From Micromonospora echinospora (lineage in GTDB: Bacteria; Actinomycetota; Actinomycetes; Mycobacteriales; Micromonosporaceae): a stretch of 64,000 nucleotides of DNA. Location of the stretch: contig NZ_JACHJC010000001.1 of NCBI RefSeq assembly GCF_014203425.1, forward strand, positions 3,684,001 to 3,748,000. Direction: 5' to 3'. The position numbers were made by a program, and so were the translations under genes. The notes beneath the pieces are model-generated. The model was given only the letters and a program-made list of their open reading frames with translations. It had not been told where the DNA came from and did no database searches. Positions within the stretch are counted from its first letter, which is position 1. The number at the start of each line of letters is the position of its first letter. Below are positions 16,772-24,905 of the stretch, in pieces.

Positions 16772-18232
16772 ATGACCGAGGTACGGCCGGACGAGAAGAC
16801 GGTGCCGCTGCTCGGCGCCGAGGTGCGCATCGCCGACGCGGCCGGGTTGCTCGCCGCCGCCGTCGACGGGCCGGTGGAGCTGCTGGTCGACGGCGACTTC
16901 CCGGCCCCGGTGCGGGAGGTGCGCTGCACTGTGCGCGCCGACACCGCAGACGGGCAGCCGGCGCACCGCTTCGAGGCGTACCTGCGGGTGGAGAGCACCC
17001 CGGCGGGCCTGCTCGCTCTCGGTCTGGCCGGGCCGGTCGGCGTGCTGCTCGCCGAGCGGCTGGCCGCCCGCGGCGGTGACGGCCCGGCCGCCGCGGTGGG
17101 CCGGATGGCCGCGGAGGCCGGACGGCGGATCTGGCCGCGACCGGTCGCGACGCTCGCCGCGCCGCCCGGCGACGAGGCCGGCCGGGAGGTGCTGCGCGTG
17201 GCCCGGGAAGCCGGGCTGCGGCCCCGCGTCGACCAGGACAACGGCACGGTACGCATCAGCGCCGACGTGCCCAGCGCCGAGGTGGATGCGGCGCACCTGC
17301 GGGCGATGCTCGGTCTGCTGCTGCAGGCCGTACGCGAGTTGTCCGGCGACAGCGACGAGCCGACTGTGCTGCGCGGACGGACGTACCTCGTGGGGCGGCG
17401 ACCGGTGACGGCGGCCGGGCCGCGTAGCGCGGCGGTGACCCTCGACCAGGTCGGCGGACTGTCCGACGTGGTCGCGCAGTTCCGCGAGGTGGCGGTGTCG
17501 TTCCGGCACCCGGCGGCGATGGCCCGCTGGGGCGCGCGTCGGCCGCAGGGCATCCTGATGTACGGGCCGCCGGGCACCGGCAAGACCATGCTGGCTCGGG
17601 CGCTGGCGAACGAGATCGGCGCGGACTTCGTGGAGATCCGCACCCCGGAGATCCTGGACAAGTACCTCGGCGGCTCGGAACGCAACATCAAGCGGATCTT
17701 CCGGGAGGCGCGCCGCTACCGGCGGCCCACCGTGATGCTGTTCGACGAGTTCGACTCGATCATCAGCTACGCCGGTGCCGGCGGCGACGCGGCCAGCCAG
17801 GCGGTCAACGCCGTCGCGGGCATCTTCAAGCAGGAGATGAACACGCTGTTCGAGGAGAACCCCGACGTCATCGTGGTGGCCACCACCAACTTCCCGCAGC
17901 GCGTCGACGCCTCGCTGATCCGCTCCGGCCGCTTCGACCTGAAGATCGCCATTCCGGCGCCGGACGAGACCGGACGCGCCGAGATCCTCACCAAGATGGT
18001 CCGCGAGCTGATCGACCGGCACGAGCGGCCGGGCTTCAAGATGTTCGCCGACGACCTCGACCCGGCCGCGCTCGCGGCCGACACGGCCGGGCTGACCGGC
18101 GCGGACCTCCGGGAGGCGCTGCGCCGGGTGCAACTCGCCAAGGCGCTCCGGGAGGCGGCGGAGGGTGCGCCGCCGGCTCCGATCGGTCAGGATGACCTGC
18201 GGGAGGCCGTCGCCGGGTTGCGCCGCGGCTGA
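16772..18232 (+). CDS. AAA+ ATPase with unique N-terminal domain
   Basis: The 486-residue product has an unrecognised N-terminal region of about 220 residues and a classical AAA module: Walker A GPPGTGKT at 265-272, Walker B VMLFDE at 321-326, sensor-1 ATTN and an RSGRFD arginine finger. It resembles single-ring AAA unfoldases such as FtsH or p97 modules but lacks protease and membrane parts. ATG 16772 follows AGGAAAGG. It lies 17 bases before the acyl-CoA dehydrogenase gene and likely shares its transcript. Substrate unknown. Confidence 0.85.
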   Translation: MTEVRPDEKTVPLLGAEVRIADAAGLLAAAVDGPVELLVDGDFPAPVREVRCTVRADTADGQPAHRFEAYLRVESTPAGLLALGLAGPVGVLLAERLAARGGDGPAAAVGRMAAEAGRRIWPRPVATLAAPPGDEAGREVLRVAREAGLRPRVDQDNGTVRISADVPSAEVDAAHLRAMLGLLLQAVRELSGDSDEPTVLRGRTYLVGRRPVTAAGPRSAAVTLDQVGGLSDVVAQFREVAVSFRHPAAMARWGARRPQGILMYGPPGTGKTMLARALANEIGADFVEIRTPEILDKYLGGSERNIKRIFREARRYRRPTVMLFDEFDSIISYAGAGGDAASQAVNAVAGIFKQEMNTLFEENPDVIVVATTNFPQRVDASLIRSGRFDLKIAIPAPDETGRAEILTKMVRELIDRHERPGFKMFADDLDPAALAADTAGLTGADLREALRRVQLAKALREAAEGAPPAPIGQDDLREAVAGLRRG

Positions 18233-18248
18233 CCGGAAGGAGTCCACG

Positions 18249-20069
18249 TTGTCCTCGTCCGATCTGCTGCTGTCCCGCCGTGACCTCGCGTTCCTGCTGC
18301 ACGACTGGCTGGACGTGACCCGGCTGACCGAGCGGCCCCGCTACGCCGAGCACACCCGGGAGACAGTCGACGAGGTGCTGGACCTCGCCGCCCGGGTCGC
18401 CGCCGAGCGCTTCGCCCCACACAACCGGGCCGCCGACACCGGTGAGCCCACGTTCGACGGGCAGCGCGTGCGGACCATCCCGCAGGTGAAGGCCGCGCTG
18501 GAGGCGTTCGCCGAGACCGGGCTGCTCGCCGCCACCATGGACGAGTCGGTCGGCGGGCTGCAACTGCCGCACGTGGTGGCCGCCGCCGCGTTCGCCTGGT
18601 TCCAGGCCGCCAACGTGGGCACGTCGGCGTACCCGATGCTCACCCTCGGCAACGCCAACCTGCTGCTCGCCCACGGCAGCGCCGAGCAGATCGACACCTG
18701 GGTACGCCCCATGGTCGAGGGGCGCTTCTTCGGCACCATGTGCCTGTCCGAGCCGCAGGCCGGCAGCTCCCTGACCGACCTCACCACGCGGGCCGAGCCG
18801 CAGGACGACGGCACGTACCGGATCGTCGGCACCAAGATGTGGATCTCCGGCGGCGACCACGAGCTGGCGGAGAACATCGTCCACCTGGTGCTGGCCCGCA
18901 TCCCCGGCGCGCCGGCCGGCGTGAAGGGCCTGTCGCTGTTCATCGTGCCCAAGGTGCTGCTCGACGACGACGGCAACCTCGGGCCGCGCAACGACGTGGT
19001 GCTGGTCGGCCTCAACCACAAGCTCGGCTACCGGGGCACCACCAACACGCTGCTCAACTTCGGCGAAGGCGTGCACCGGCCGTACGGGCGGGCCGGGGCG
19101 GTCGGCTACCTGGTGGGGCAGCCGCACCAGGGGCTCGCGGTGATGTTCCACATGATGAACGAGGCGCGCATCGGCATCGGGGCCGGCGCCACGGCGCTCG
19201 GCTACACCGCGTACCTGAAGTCCGTCGCGTACGCCCGGCAGCGCCCGCAGGGCCGCCCGGTCGCCGACAAGGACCCCACCACGCCGCAGGTGCCCATCGT
19301 GGCCCACCCCGACGTACGCCGGATGCTGCTGGCCCAGAAGAGCTACGTGGAGGGCGCGCTCGCGCTCGTGCTCTACTGCGGACGGCTGCTCGACGAGCAG
19401 AAGACCGCGCCCGCCGAGGCCGACCGCGAACGGGCACAACTGCTGCTGGACCTGCTCACCCCGATCACCAAGAGCTGGCCGGCGCAGTGGTGCCTGGCCG
19501 CCAACGACCTGGCCATCCAGGTGCACGGCGGGTACGGCTACACCCGCGACTACGACGTCGAGCAGCACTGGCGCGACAACCGGCTCAACGCCATCCACGA
19601 GGGCACCCACGGCATCCAGGCGCTGGACCTGCTCGGCCGCAAGGTCACCATGCGCGACGGTGCCGCGCTGGAACTGCTGCTGGAGACGATCCGCGGCACC
19701 GTCAGCCGAGCGTGGAAGGCTGACGGGTTCGCCTCGGAGCTGGCCGGACAGCTCGCCGCCGCGGTGGACCGGATCGCCGTGGTGACGCGGCGGTTGTGGG
19801 CACCGGGCGATCCGGAGCTGGCGCTGGCGAACGCCTCGGTCTACCTGGAGGCGGTCGGGCATGTGGTGATCGCGTGGATGTGGCTGGAGCAGGTGCTGGT
19901 GGTGGAGGCGCTTGGGTCGCCGGAGGGGGCCGAGGGGGAGTTCCTGGCGGGGAAGAGGCAGGCGGCGCGGTACTTCTACCGGTGGGAGCTGCCGAAGGTG
20001 GGGGCGCAGTTCGACCTGCTGGAAGGGCTCGATCGGACGACGCTGGACATGCGCGAGAGCTGGTTCTGA
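18249..20069 (+). CDS. acyl-CoA dehydrogenase, long (DmdC-like) type
   Basis: The 606-residue flavoprotein belongs to the roughly 600-residue acyl-CoA dehydrogenase branch that includes DmdC and several FadE proteins. It has MCLSEPQAGSSLTDL and GTKMWISGG (FAD/substrate binding) and IHEGTHGIQALDLLGRK with probable catalytic Glu451, then a C-terminal extension. The start is TTG 18249, chosen for the GGAAGGAG seven bases before it and because the upstream frame overlaps the ATPase gene. It introduces a trans-2 double bond into an acyl-CoA; the chain type cannot be told. Confidence 0.9.
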   Translation: MSSSDLLLSRRDLAFLLHDWLDVTRLTERPRYAEHTRETVDEVLDLAARVAAERFAPHNRAADTGEPTFDGQRVRTIPQVKAALEAFAETGLLAATMDESVGGLQLPHVVAAAAFAWFQAANVGTSAYPMLTLGNANLLLAHGSAEQIDTWVRPMVEGRFFGTMCLSEPQAGSSLTDLTTRAEPQDDGTYRIVGTKMWISGGDHELAENIVHLVLARIPGAPAGVKGLSLFIVPKVLLDDDGNLGPRNDVVLVGLNHKLGYRGTTNTLLNFGEGVHRPYGRAGAVGYLVGQPHQGLAVMFHMMNEARIGIGAGATALGYTAYLKSVAYARQRPQGRPVADKDPTTPQVPIVAHPDVRRMLLAQKSYVEGALALVLYCGRLLDEQKTAPAEADRERAQLLLDLLTPITKSWPAQWCLAANDLAIQVHGGYGYTRDYDVEQHWRDNRLNAIHEGTHGIQALDLLGRKVTMRDGAALELLLETIRGTVSRAWKADGFASELAGQLAAAVDRIAVVTRRLWAPGDPELALANASVYLEAVGHVVIAWMWLEQVLVVEALGSPEGAEGEFLAGKRQAARYFYRWELPKVGAQFDLLEGLDRTTLDMRESWF

Positions 20070-20115
20070 GGCCATCCGACAGTTTGAAGCGAAGCCCCGA
20101 ACACGGATTGTGTGT

Positions 20116-20149
20116 GCGCCGCCGGAAGGGCTTTCTTCTCCGGCGGCGC
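20116..20149. terminator. bidirectional terminator hairpin
   Basis: Arms GCGCCGCCGGA (20116-20126) and TCCGGCGGCGC (20139-20149) form an 11-bp perfect stem with a 12-base loop between the convergent dehydrogenase and ATPase genes. It also marks the boundary between the core-like DNA and the lower-G+C island. Confidence 0.75.
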
Positions 20150-20154
20150 AACCG

Positions 20155-21711
20155 TCAGTCTTCTCCCGCTGCTTCAGGTATTAGCTGCTGGACTGGACCC
20201 CATATCGCGTCCACCTCGTCAGGGAACGCATACGCCCAAGTTGTTACGAAAGCCCTCTGAACCACCGTCTCGCTCAGGAAATCTAGGTCCTCGCCGATCT
20301 GGGCGTAGATTAAATGACGGTCCCTGTTGGTGTTGCCACGCTCGATAATCGAAGACCGAACGCGAGATTGCATCGGCGTATCCAGCTGCAGGGCCAACGT
20401 CAACTTGCCAATTAGATTTCCGCTCTCCATGTTGGAGCGTATCGTGGAGAAAACGTGCTCTTCGGGGTCCGACAGCCCGGGTGCATAGACGATATCGACA
20501 CCGGTTCTCTCAACTCCATCTCGCCGGTGCGTGAGAGGTAGGGGAACGTACCCACCCTCATGGCGCATGTCGCCATCGAGTAAGCAAACTGCGGGAAAGG
20601 TGCGTGTGGGGTTTCCATTATGAAATCGTGTATGATCTCGGGCCGGCGCTGAACCGCCAAGTGCGTGGATTCGAATGCTTGACCGGTCCAGCGACTTCCT
20701 TTGGGCGTACGCCCGAAGAGTTACGTCGGCAAACATTTCATCAAAGCGGTCTTCCGTGAAGATGGCGAGTTGGGCGTCGATTTGGCCGGTAAGAGTGCGC
20801 AATGCCGACACATCGAGCTTCCCTTGCGTTAAACGCCCCTTGTATGACGACCAGACCGCATCGGTGGGAAGTGGTGCCAAAGCGTCGTTCGAATGTGTGG
20901 TGAAGATGATCTGGCAGGACTTCCGGCGAGCCACGTCAATTAGGTACTCGACGAGTCGTCGCGTAGCAACCGGATGTAGCCCGTTTTCGATCTCCTCGAT
21001 TAGAATAAGGGAGTCGTTGGCAGTTTCCTCGATCTTCGACACAATCCGAATGATGCTGGCCTCACCCGCTCCGAAGTGGAATTCGGAGTAGTTCTCATCC
21101 GGGCGATCCTCGTCCCTAAGCGCGAAAATCTGGGCCTTCCCCGCCTTGTCGGCTGCCACCTTCAGGTAGTTCTCAGCATCTTTGCCGAGGATTCGTCGCA
21201 CGGCCTCAAGGACGGGAGGGTCGAACGATATTTCACCCGCAGCCGTAAAGTCGTTCCGAGCAAAGCGATACATATCGTTTCGTTCGCTGGCAGGTAGAGT
21301 GCGCGCAATTCCAATGATCGCGACATCCCGTTTAACTGCGTCTCGATTCCACTTTGCTCTCAGATAGCTTGCTGTTCGGGTTCGAGTGGATCCAGTTTTT
21401 TGCGAGGTATCGATCAGATTGTACTCGACGCGCCAGCCCTTCATGCTGTTGTCGTACGCACCGCTCTTTACGAAAAACTGTCGTGGCCGCACCTTTTCGT
21501 AGATGAGCCCCGCTGCGCCGAGAATGGTTGTCTTTCCTGCTCCGTTTGGCCCAACGAGAGCCGTTACGGGAAAATCAAACCTGATTTCGCGATCACGAAA
21601 TCCTCGAATCTTTACCAGCCGCATGCTCGTAAGGTACTTGTTGTAGGTTCGCTTGCGTACTCGGTCAGAAAGCGCTTGAATCTCGCTACTCCGGATCTCG
21701 CTTTGAGTCAA
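20155..21711 (-). CDS. OLD-family ATPase/TOPRIM nuclease (putative defence)
   Basis: The 518-residue protein has an SMC/ABC-like ATPase domain with Walker A GPNGAGKT (54-61), signature FGAGEAS (213-219), Walker B LILIEEIENG (235-244) and H-loop TTHS (271-274). A TOPRIM-like nuclease follows: Glu320, Gly-Gly 352-353 and LLDGDMR with Asp379/Asp381. This is the overcoming-lysogenisation-defect architecture found in phage-defence systems such as Gabija GajA. TTG 21711 follows GAGGTGG; ATG 21624 is the alternative. Three lines counted by hand gave 50-65% G+C, below the neighbours, which points to transfer. No GajB-type helicase is adjacent. Confidence 0.85.
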   Translation of the reverse strand: MTQSEIRSSEIQALSDRVRKRTYNKYLTSMRLVKIRGFRDREIRFDFPVTALVGPNGAGKTTILGAAGLIYEKVRPRQFFVKSGAYDNSMKGWRVEYNLIDTSQKTGSTRTRTASYLRAKWNRDAVKRDVAIIGIARTLPASERNDMYRFARNDFTAAGEISFDPPVLEAVRRILGKDAENYLKVAADKAGKAQIFALRDEDRPDENYSEFHFGAGEASIIRIVSKIEETANDSLILIEEIENGLHPVATRRLVEYLIDVARRKSCQIIFTTHSNDALAPLPTDAVWSSYKGRLTQGKLDVSALRTLTGQIDAQLAIFTEDRFDEMFADVTLRAYAQRKSLDRSSIRIHALGGSAPARDHTRFHNGNPTRTFPAVCLLDGDMRHEGGYVPLPLTHRRDGVERTGVDIVYAPGLSDPEEHVFSTIRSNMESGNLIGKLTLALQLDTPMQSRVRSSIIERGNTNRDRHLIYAQIGEDLDFLSETVVQRAFVTTWAYAFPDEVDAIWGPVQQLIPEAAGED

Positions 21712-21760
21712 CTAGCCACCTCGTGAGTTCCCTCGCTTGTTACCCCTGAACCTATGGTGT

Positions 21761-22336
21761 TCATGCATTGGGCGGCGCCAGCCAGGATAGGGTTTGCTCG
21801 GTCAGGGCGGCGTTGGCGAGACGGTGAGCGGACGCTGTCTTAAGCGCCGCCCGCGAGCTGTCGATCCAGCGCTGAACGTCCGCGACTCCCTGATGCCGGT
21901 ACTCGACCGCTTGGACGAGGCACTCCAACTTGTCCGCGTCGCGGGCCACGATGGCTTCCAGGGTTTCGCCGTCCTCATACTCTGCAACGGCAGCGTTGAT
22001 CACGTCGGCAACGGCGGGCGGGCAGCCGGCGACCTGGTCGGCGGTGACGGCGGTGTTGGGCGCGGCGGTGAGGTAGCGCTTGGCGATGTGCGGGATGTCG
22101 GTGATCCGGGTTTCCTGCGTGTCGTGCAGGACGCAGAGCATCGATACCCGAGCCGGGTCGGCGCCCTCCATGGCCGCGAGCATCATGCCGATGAGCGCCG
22201 TGCGGAACGAGTGCTCGGCGATCGACTCGGGGTGCTTCACGCCGGCAAACCACCAGCCGGTACGGGCGGCGCGCTTGAGCACGCCGGCCTCGAAGATGAA
22301 GCTCATGGCTCCTGCGGCGTCCTGGTCCTCGCTCAT
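21761..22336 (-). CDS. HD-domain nucleotidase (YfbR/HDDC2-like)
   Basis: The 191-residue protein is a single HD phosphohydrolase domain with ESIAEHSF (His42), LHD (71-72) and a distal DKLECLVQAVEYR, the layout of YfbR/HDDC2 5'-deoxynucleotidases that dephosphorylate (d)NMPs. The ATG overlaps the upstream XRE regulator stop as ATGA, so the two are translationally coupled. A nucleotide substrate is inferred from the family. A nucleotidase beside a nuclease could deplete nucleotides during infection, or simply adjust pools. Confidence 0.85.
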   Translation of the reverse strand: MSEDQDAAGAMSFIFEAGVLKRAARTGWWFAGVKHPESIAEHSFRTALIGMMLAAMEGADPARVSMLCVLHDTQETRITDIPHIAKRYLTAAPNTAVTADQVAGCPPAVADVINAAVAEYEDGETLEAIVARDADKLECLVQAVEYRHQGVADVQRWIDSSRAALKTASAHRLANAALTEQTLSWLAPPNA

Positions 22337-23463
22337 CTGCCCGTCCCTGTACCGGTGACTCCGTCAGCACGGAGGCTGTAGAGGATAGACGTTAGTTCTT
22401 GTCGTGACTGCCTGGATACCTCGTCGCCGTCGAGCAGCGTGCCGCACCGGTCAGCCAGTGCTTGCCCGGTCGCGACGTCATCGCGGGCGAGGCCGCGTCT
22501 CACCATGAGTAGAGCCCAGAGGTTGTGCACGTTGAGGTCGACGAACGGGTGGCCGATGGTGAGGCGCTCAACCAGGTGCCGGAGCAGGACGACTCCTCGC
22601 CAGTCACCGAGAGCAGTGGGCATGAACGAGTCGTCGCGATGCCGGTACGGAATCTCGCCGACCCAGTAGGCGGAGTAGTTGAGTGCGGCCCGCTCACAGG
22701 CATCGTCCGGGTGAGCGCGCTCGATGAAGTCTCTTAGCGGTTCCGGGTTTCCCTGATTCGCGAGGGAGGTCACCATCGACCGGATGTCGGGCCACAGCGG
22801 CGACCAGGTGTGGAAGCGGGTGATCTGGCGGGCTGTCCGGGTGGTGCCTTCGGCGAGCCATGACGCGGACGCGCCTGTGGGATCCATGCCGGCAAGGAAG
22901 CAGGCTTGCCGGTGCAGCAGAACATCTGGCTCGCGTTCGGACGCCGAACGTTCGGCGAGCATGCGGAGGCGTGCGAAGAAGGCCCGCCGCTCGTCGGCGG
23001 ACAAGATCGGGGCAGTAGCCACAGGGCCGCGTCGCCGGTGGGGTGTGGGGATACTCCGAAGGAACGTCGGCGTCTGCCCGAGAACGCTCCAGAGGATCAG
23101 GTCGGTCAGACGGTGCGTCAGCACCGACCAGCCGAGGGGCTGTTCGGCGATGGGGTAGCGGCCCGCCTCATCCCGGAGGAGCGCCGCAAGGATGAGGTCT
23201 GCCTCGGCGGCATCGTCGAGAGCGGCCAGCAGCTTCGTGTTTGCCCCGAGGCGTCCGAGCCGCTGGCGAATCGCAACGGCCTGACCGAATGGCACGGCGG
23301 TGAACGGTCTGCGCCCCGACTCCCAGCTCTGAACGGTCACCCGGTCCACGTCCAGATGCGCGGCGAGTTGCTCTTGGGTCAGCGGGACGGATTCCCGAAC
23401 GAGCTTCAGGAGATAGCCCGTCACCTCGCCTCGATGCGGCGTGGAACTGCGGTGACCTGCCAA
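22333..23463 (-). CDS. XRE-family regulator with large C-terminal domain
   Basis: The protein (376 residues from TTG 23463, or 363 from GTG 23424) starts with an XRE helix-turn-helix (LTQEQLAAHLDVDRVTVQSW) followed by about 300 residues without a recognised motif, probably helical. Homologues that I recall begin at the TGYLLKLVRES segment, favouring GTG 23424, while TTG 23463 has an AGGGA site. Its stop overlaps the HD gene start. It is divergent from the four-gene chain starting at 23662 and is the likely regulator of both units. Confidence 0.8.
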   Translation of the reverse strand: MAGHRSSTPHRGEVTGYLLKLVRESVPLTQEQLAAHLDVDRVTVQSWESGRRPFTAVPFGQAVAIRQRLGRLGANTKLLAALDDAAEADLILAALLRDEAGRYPIAEQPLGWSVLTHRLTDLILWSVLGQTPTFLRSIPTPHRRRGPVATAPILSADERRAFFARLRMLAERSASEREPDVLLHRQACFLAGMDPTGASASWLAEGTTRTARQITRFHTWSPLWPDIRSMVTSLANQGNPEPLRDFIERAHPDDACERAALNYSAYWVGEIPYRHRDDSFMPTALGDWRGVVLLRHLVERLTIGHPFVDLNVHNLWALLMVRRGLARDDVATGQALADRCGTLLDGDEVSRQSRQELTSILYSLRADGVTGTGTGR

Positions 23464-23661
23464 CTGACATCCCTACGTTGACCGGTGGTCGACGTTTCGC
23501 CGGACGCGGACCGCGAGGTGGCGTTCCTGATCGGCTCACTCGTACCGCTGGTGAGTCCAGTGATCGACGCCGTGATCGTAGCGTCGCAGTTACCGAACGT
23601 TCCAGATCCGGTCCGCGATTCGCGGCCGGTCGAATTCCGCTGCCCTGCGGAGGAAACGGCG
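23464..23661. promoter_or_regulatory. divergent promoter region of the XRE-HD and small-protein units
   Basis: This 198-base space separates two divergent operons. It contains the palindrome GAACGTTC (23595-23602) and a strong GGAGGAAA ribosome site just before ATG 23662. A plus-strand frame is open from 23485, but it lacks coding signs before 23662. An XRE operator is expected here; none is proved. Confidence 0.45.
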
Positions 23662-23868
23662 ATGCGGGAGAGGACACCACCGTGGAGACGAGTCACCTAC
23701 GACCAGTACGTGATCGCTGCTGCTTTGACGCTCGCACGTCGGCATCGCCCGAAGTGGTCGTGGCGGAAGTGGCGGTGGGTGTGCCGGTGTGGTGCGGAGC
23801 TGCCGTGCCGGAACCGCCACCGCGTACCGATCAATCGCGGTCACTGGCCGTCGCAGGAGGACCAATGA
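23662..23868 (+). CDS. small basic Cys-containing protein (68 aa)
   Basis: ATG 23662 follows GGAGGAAA with a 7-base spacer. The product is basic and Trp-rich (HRPKWSWRKWRWVCRCGAELPC) with three Cys in a C-x-C-x(5)-C pattern that may bind zinc. Its TGA overlaps the next ATG as ATGA. I do not recognise a family beyond similarly sized actinobacterial hypothetical proteins. Confidence 0.65.
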   Translation: MRERTPPWRRVTYDQYVIAAALTLARRHRPKWSWRKWRWVCRCGAELPCRNRHRVPINRGHWPSQEDQ

Positions 23869-24041
23869 GCACTGCGGAACAGGCGATCCTGGCGGTGCAC
23901 GTACGGGGTCTGGACGGGATGTGCGTGGGTTGCCGGCTGTGGTGGGCGCGGCTGACTCCGTACCCCTGCTGGCAGGTCGCGTGGGCGACCAGCCGGCAGG
24001 CGCGCGCGAGCGTCGCCCGCTTCCTGGGGGTGCGCGGGTGA
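23865..24041 (+). CDS. small Cys-containing protein (58 aa)
   Basis: This second gene of the chain starts with an ATGA overlap and ends with a GTGA overlap. It encodes 58 residues with MCVGCRLWW and a further Cys (PYPCW), so three Cys in a compact Trp-rich protein. It is short, but the coupled starts and codon bias support it. The function is unknown; zinc binding or a protein-binding adaptor role is possible. Confidence 0.65.
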   Translation: MSTAEQAILAVHVRGLDGMCVGCRLWWARLTPYPCWQVAWATSRQARASVARFLGVRG

Positions 24042-24256
24042 GCACCCACGGGCCGGTGCTGCCGGTCTGGACGTGCGGTGGGTGCGGTGCGCCGTGGCCG
24101 TGCGCGACGCGGCGGCGGGAGCTGCTTGCGGAGTACGAGGGCGCGCCGGTCTCGCTGGCGGTGTACCTGGGGGCGCAGCTGGTGCGGGCCACGGCGGATC
24201 TGAGCTGGGCGCCGGCGGGGACGTTGCACCGGCGGTTCCTGGGGTGGCTGCGGTGA
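24038..24256 (+). CDS. small zinc-ribbon-like protein (72 aa)
   Basis: GTG 24038 overlaps the preceding stop, and its own stop overlaps GTG 24253. The N-terminus has WTCGGCGAPWPCATRRREL, a C-x2-C-x5-C pattern, followed by helices. Relatives are sometimes labelled flavin reductase in databases, which I consider a misnomer since no flavin-binding features are visible. It probably works with the adjacent small proteins. Confidence 0.65.
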   Translation: MSTHGPVLPVWTCGGCGAPWPCATRRRELLAEYEGAPVSLAVYLGAQLVRATADLSWAPAGTLHRRFLGWLR

Positions 24257-24885
24257 GCGTGCTGCGGGCCGGGGACGAGAAGTTCCACTACAGCGACGGG
24301 TACGCATTCGACGGATCGTGTGATCCCAGCCGATCGTGCGGCGAATGCGAGACTGTGCCGGTGACTCACCCGCTCGCGCGCCGCGTCTACGACACCTGCC
24401 ATCTCACCGGGCGGTTCCATCTCCGATCCGGGCAGGTCAGCGACGAGTACTTCGACAAGTACCTGTTCGAGGGGAAGCCGGAGCTGTTGCGCGAGGTCGC
24501 CGAGGCGATGGTCGCTCTGCTGCCGGAGTGTGACGTGTTGGCGGGGATGGAGATGGGCGGCATTCCGCTCGCCACGGTGATGTCACAGCTGACCGGGCTG
24601 CCCACTGTCTTCGTGCGGAAGCAGGCAAAGGAGTACGGCACCGCGAAGGTGGCCGAGGGCGGGCCGGTGACCGGTCTGCGGGTCGTCGTGGTCGAGGACG
24701 TCGTGACCACCGGAGGCGCGCTTCTGGCCTCGTGCGGACACCTGCGGTCCGTCGGCGCGCAGGTCGAGACGGTGGTCTGCGCCATCGACCGCGAGCAGGG
24801 CGGCCGGGAGAACCTGGCGGCCGAGGGGCTGCACCTCCGCGCCGCCCTCACCCGCCGGGATCTGGAAGCCGCACTGACGGCGTGA
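24253..24885 (+). CDS. orotate phosphoribosyltransferase-like protein
   Basis: From the coupled GTG 24253 the protein has 210 residues; GTG 24361 would give 174, close to the PyrE length. The PRPP motif VVVVEDVVTTGGA and the AGMEMGGIPLAT loop are intact, and FHLRSGQVSDEYFDKY aligns with the PyrE N-terminal region. The 36-residue extension holds two Cys in SCDPSRSCGEC. PyrE makes OMP from orotate and PRPP; here the accessory context suggests a paralogue acting on orotate or another base. The upstream genes overlap in a continuous chain. Confidence 0.8.
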   Translation: MSVLRAGDEKFHYSDGYAFDGSCDPSRSCGECETVPVTHPLARRVYDTCHLTGRFHLRSGQVSDEYFDKYLFEGKPELLREVAEAMVALLPECDVLAGMEMGGIPLATVMSQLTGLPTVFVRKQAKEYGTAKVAEGGPVTGLRVVVVEDVVTTGGALLASCGHLRSVGAQVETVVCAIDREQGGRENLAAEGLHLRAALTRRDLEAALTA

Positions 24886-24905
24886 GGCTCGCCCCCCACC
24901 TGTAG

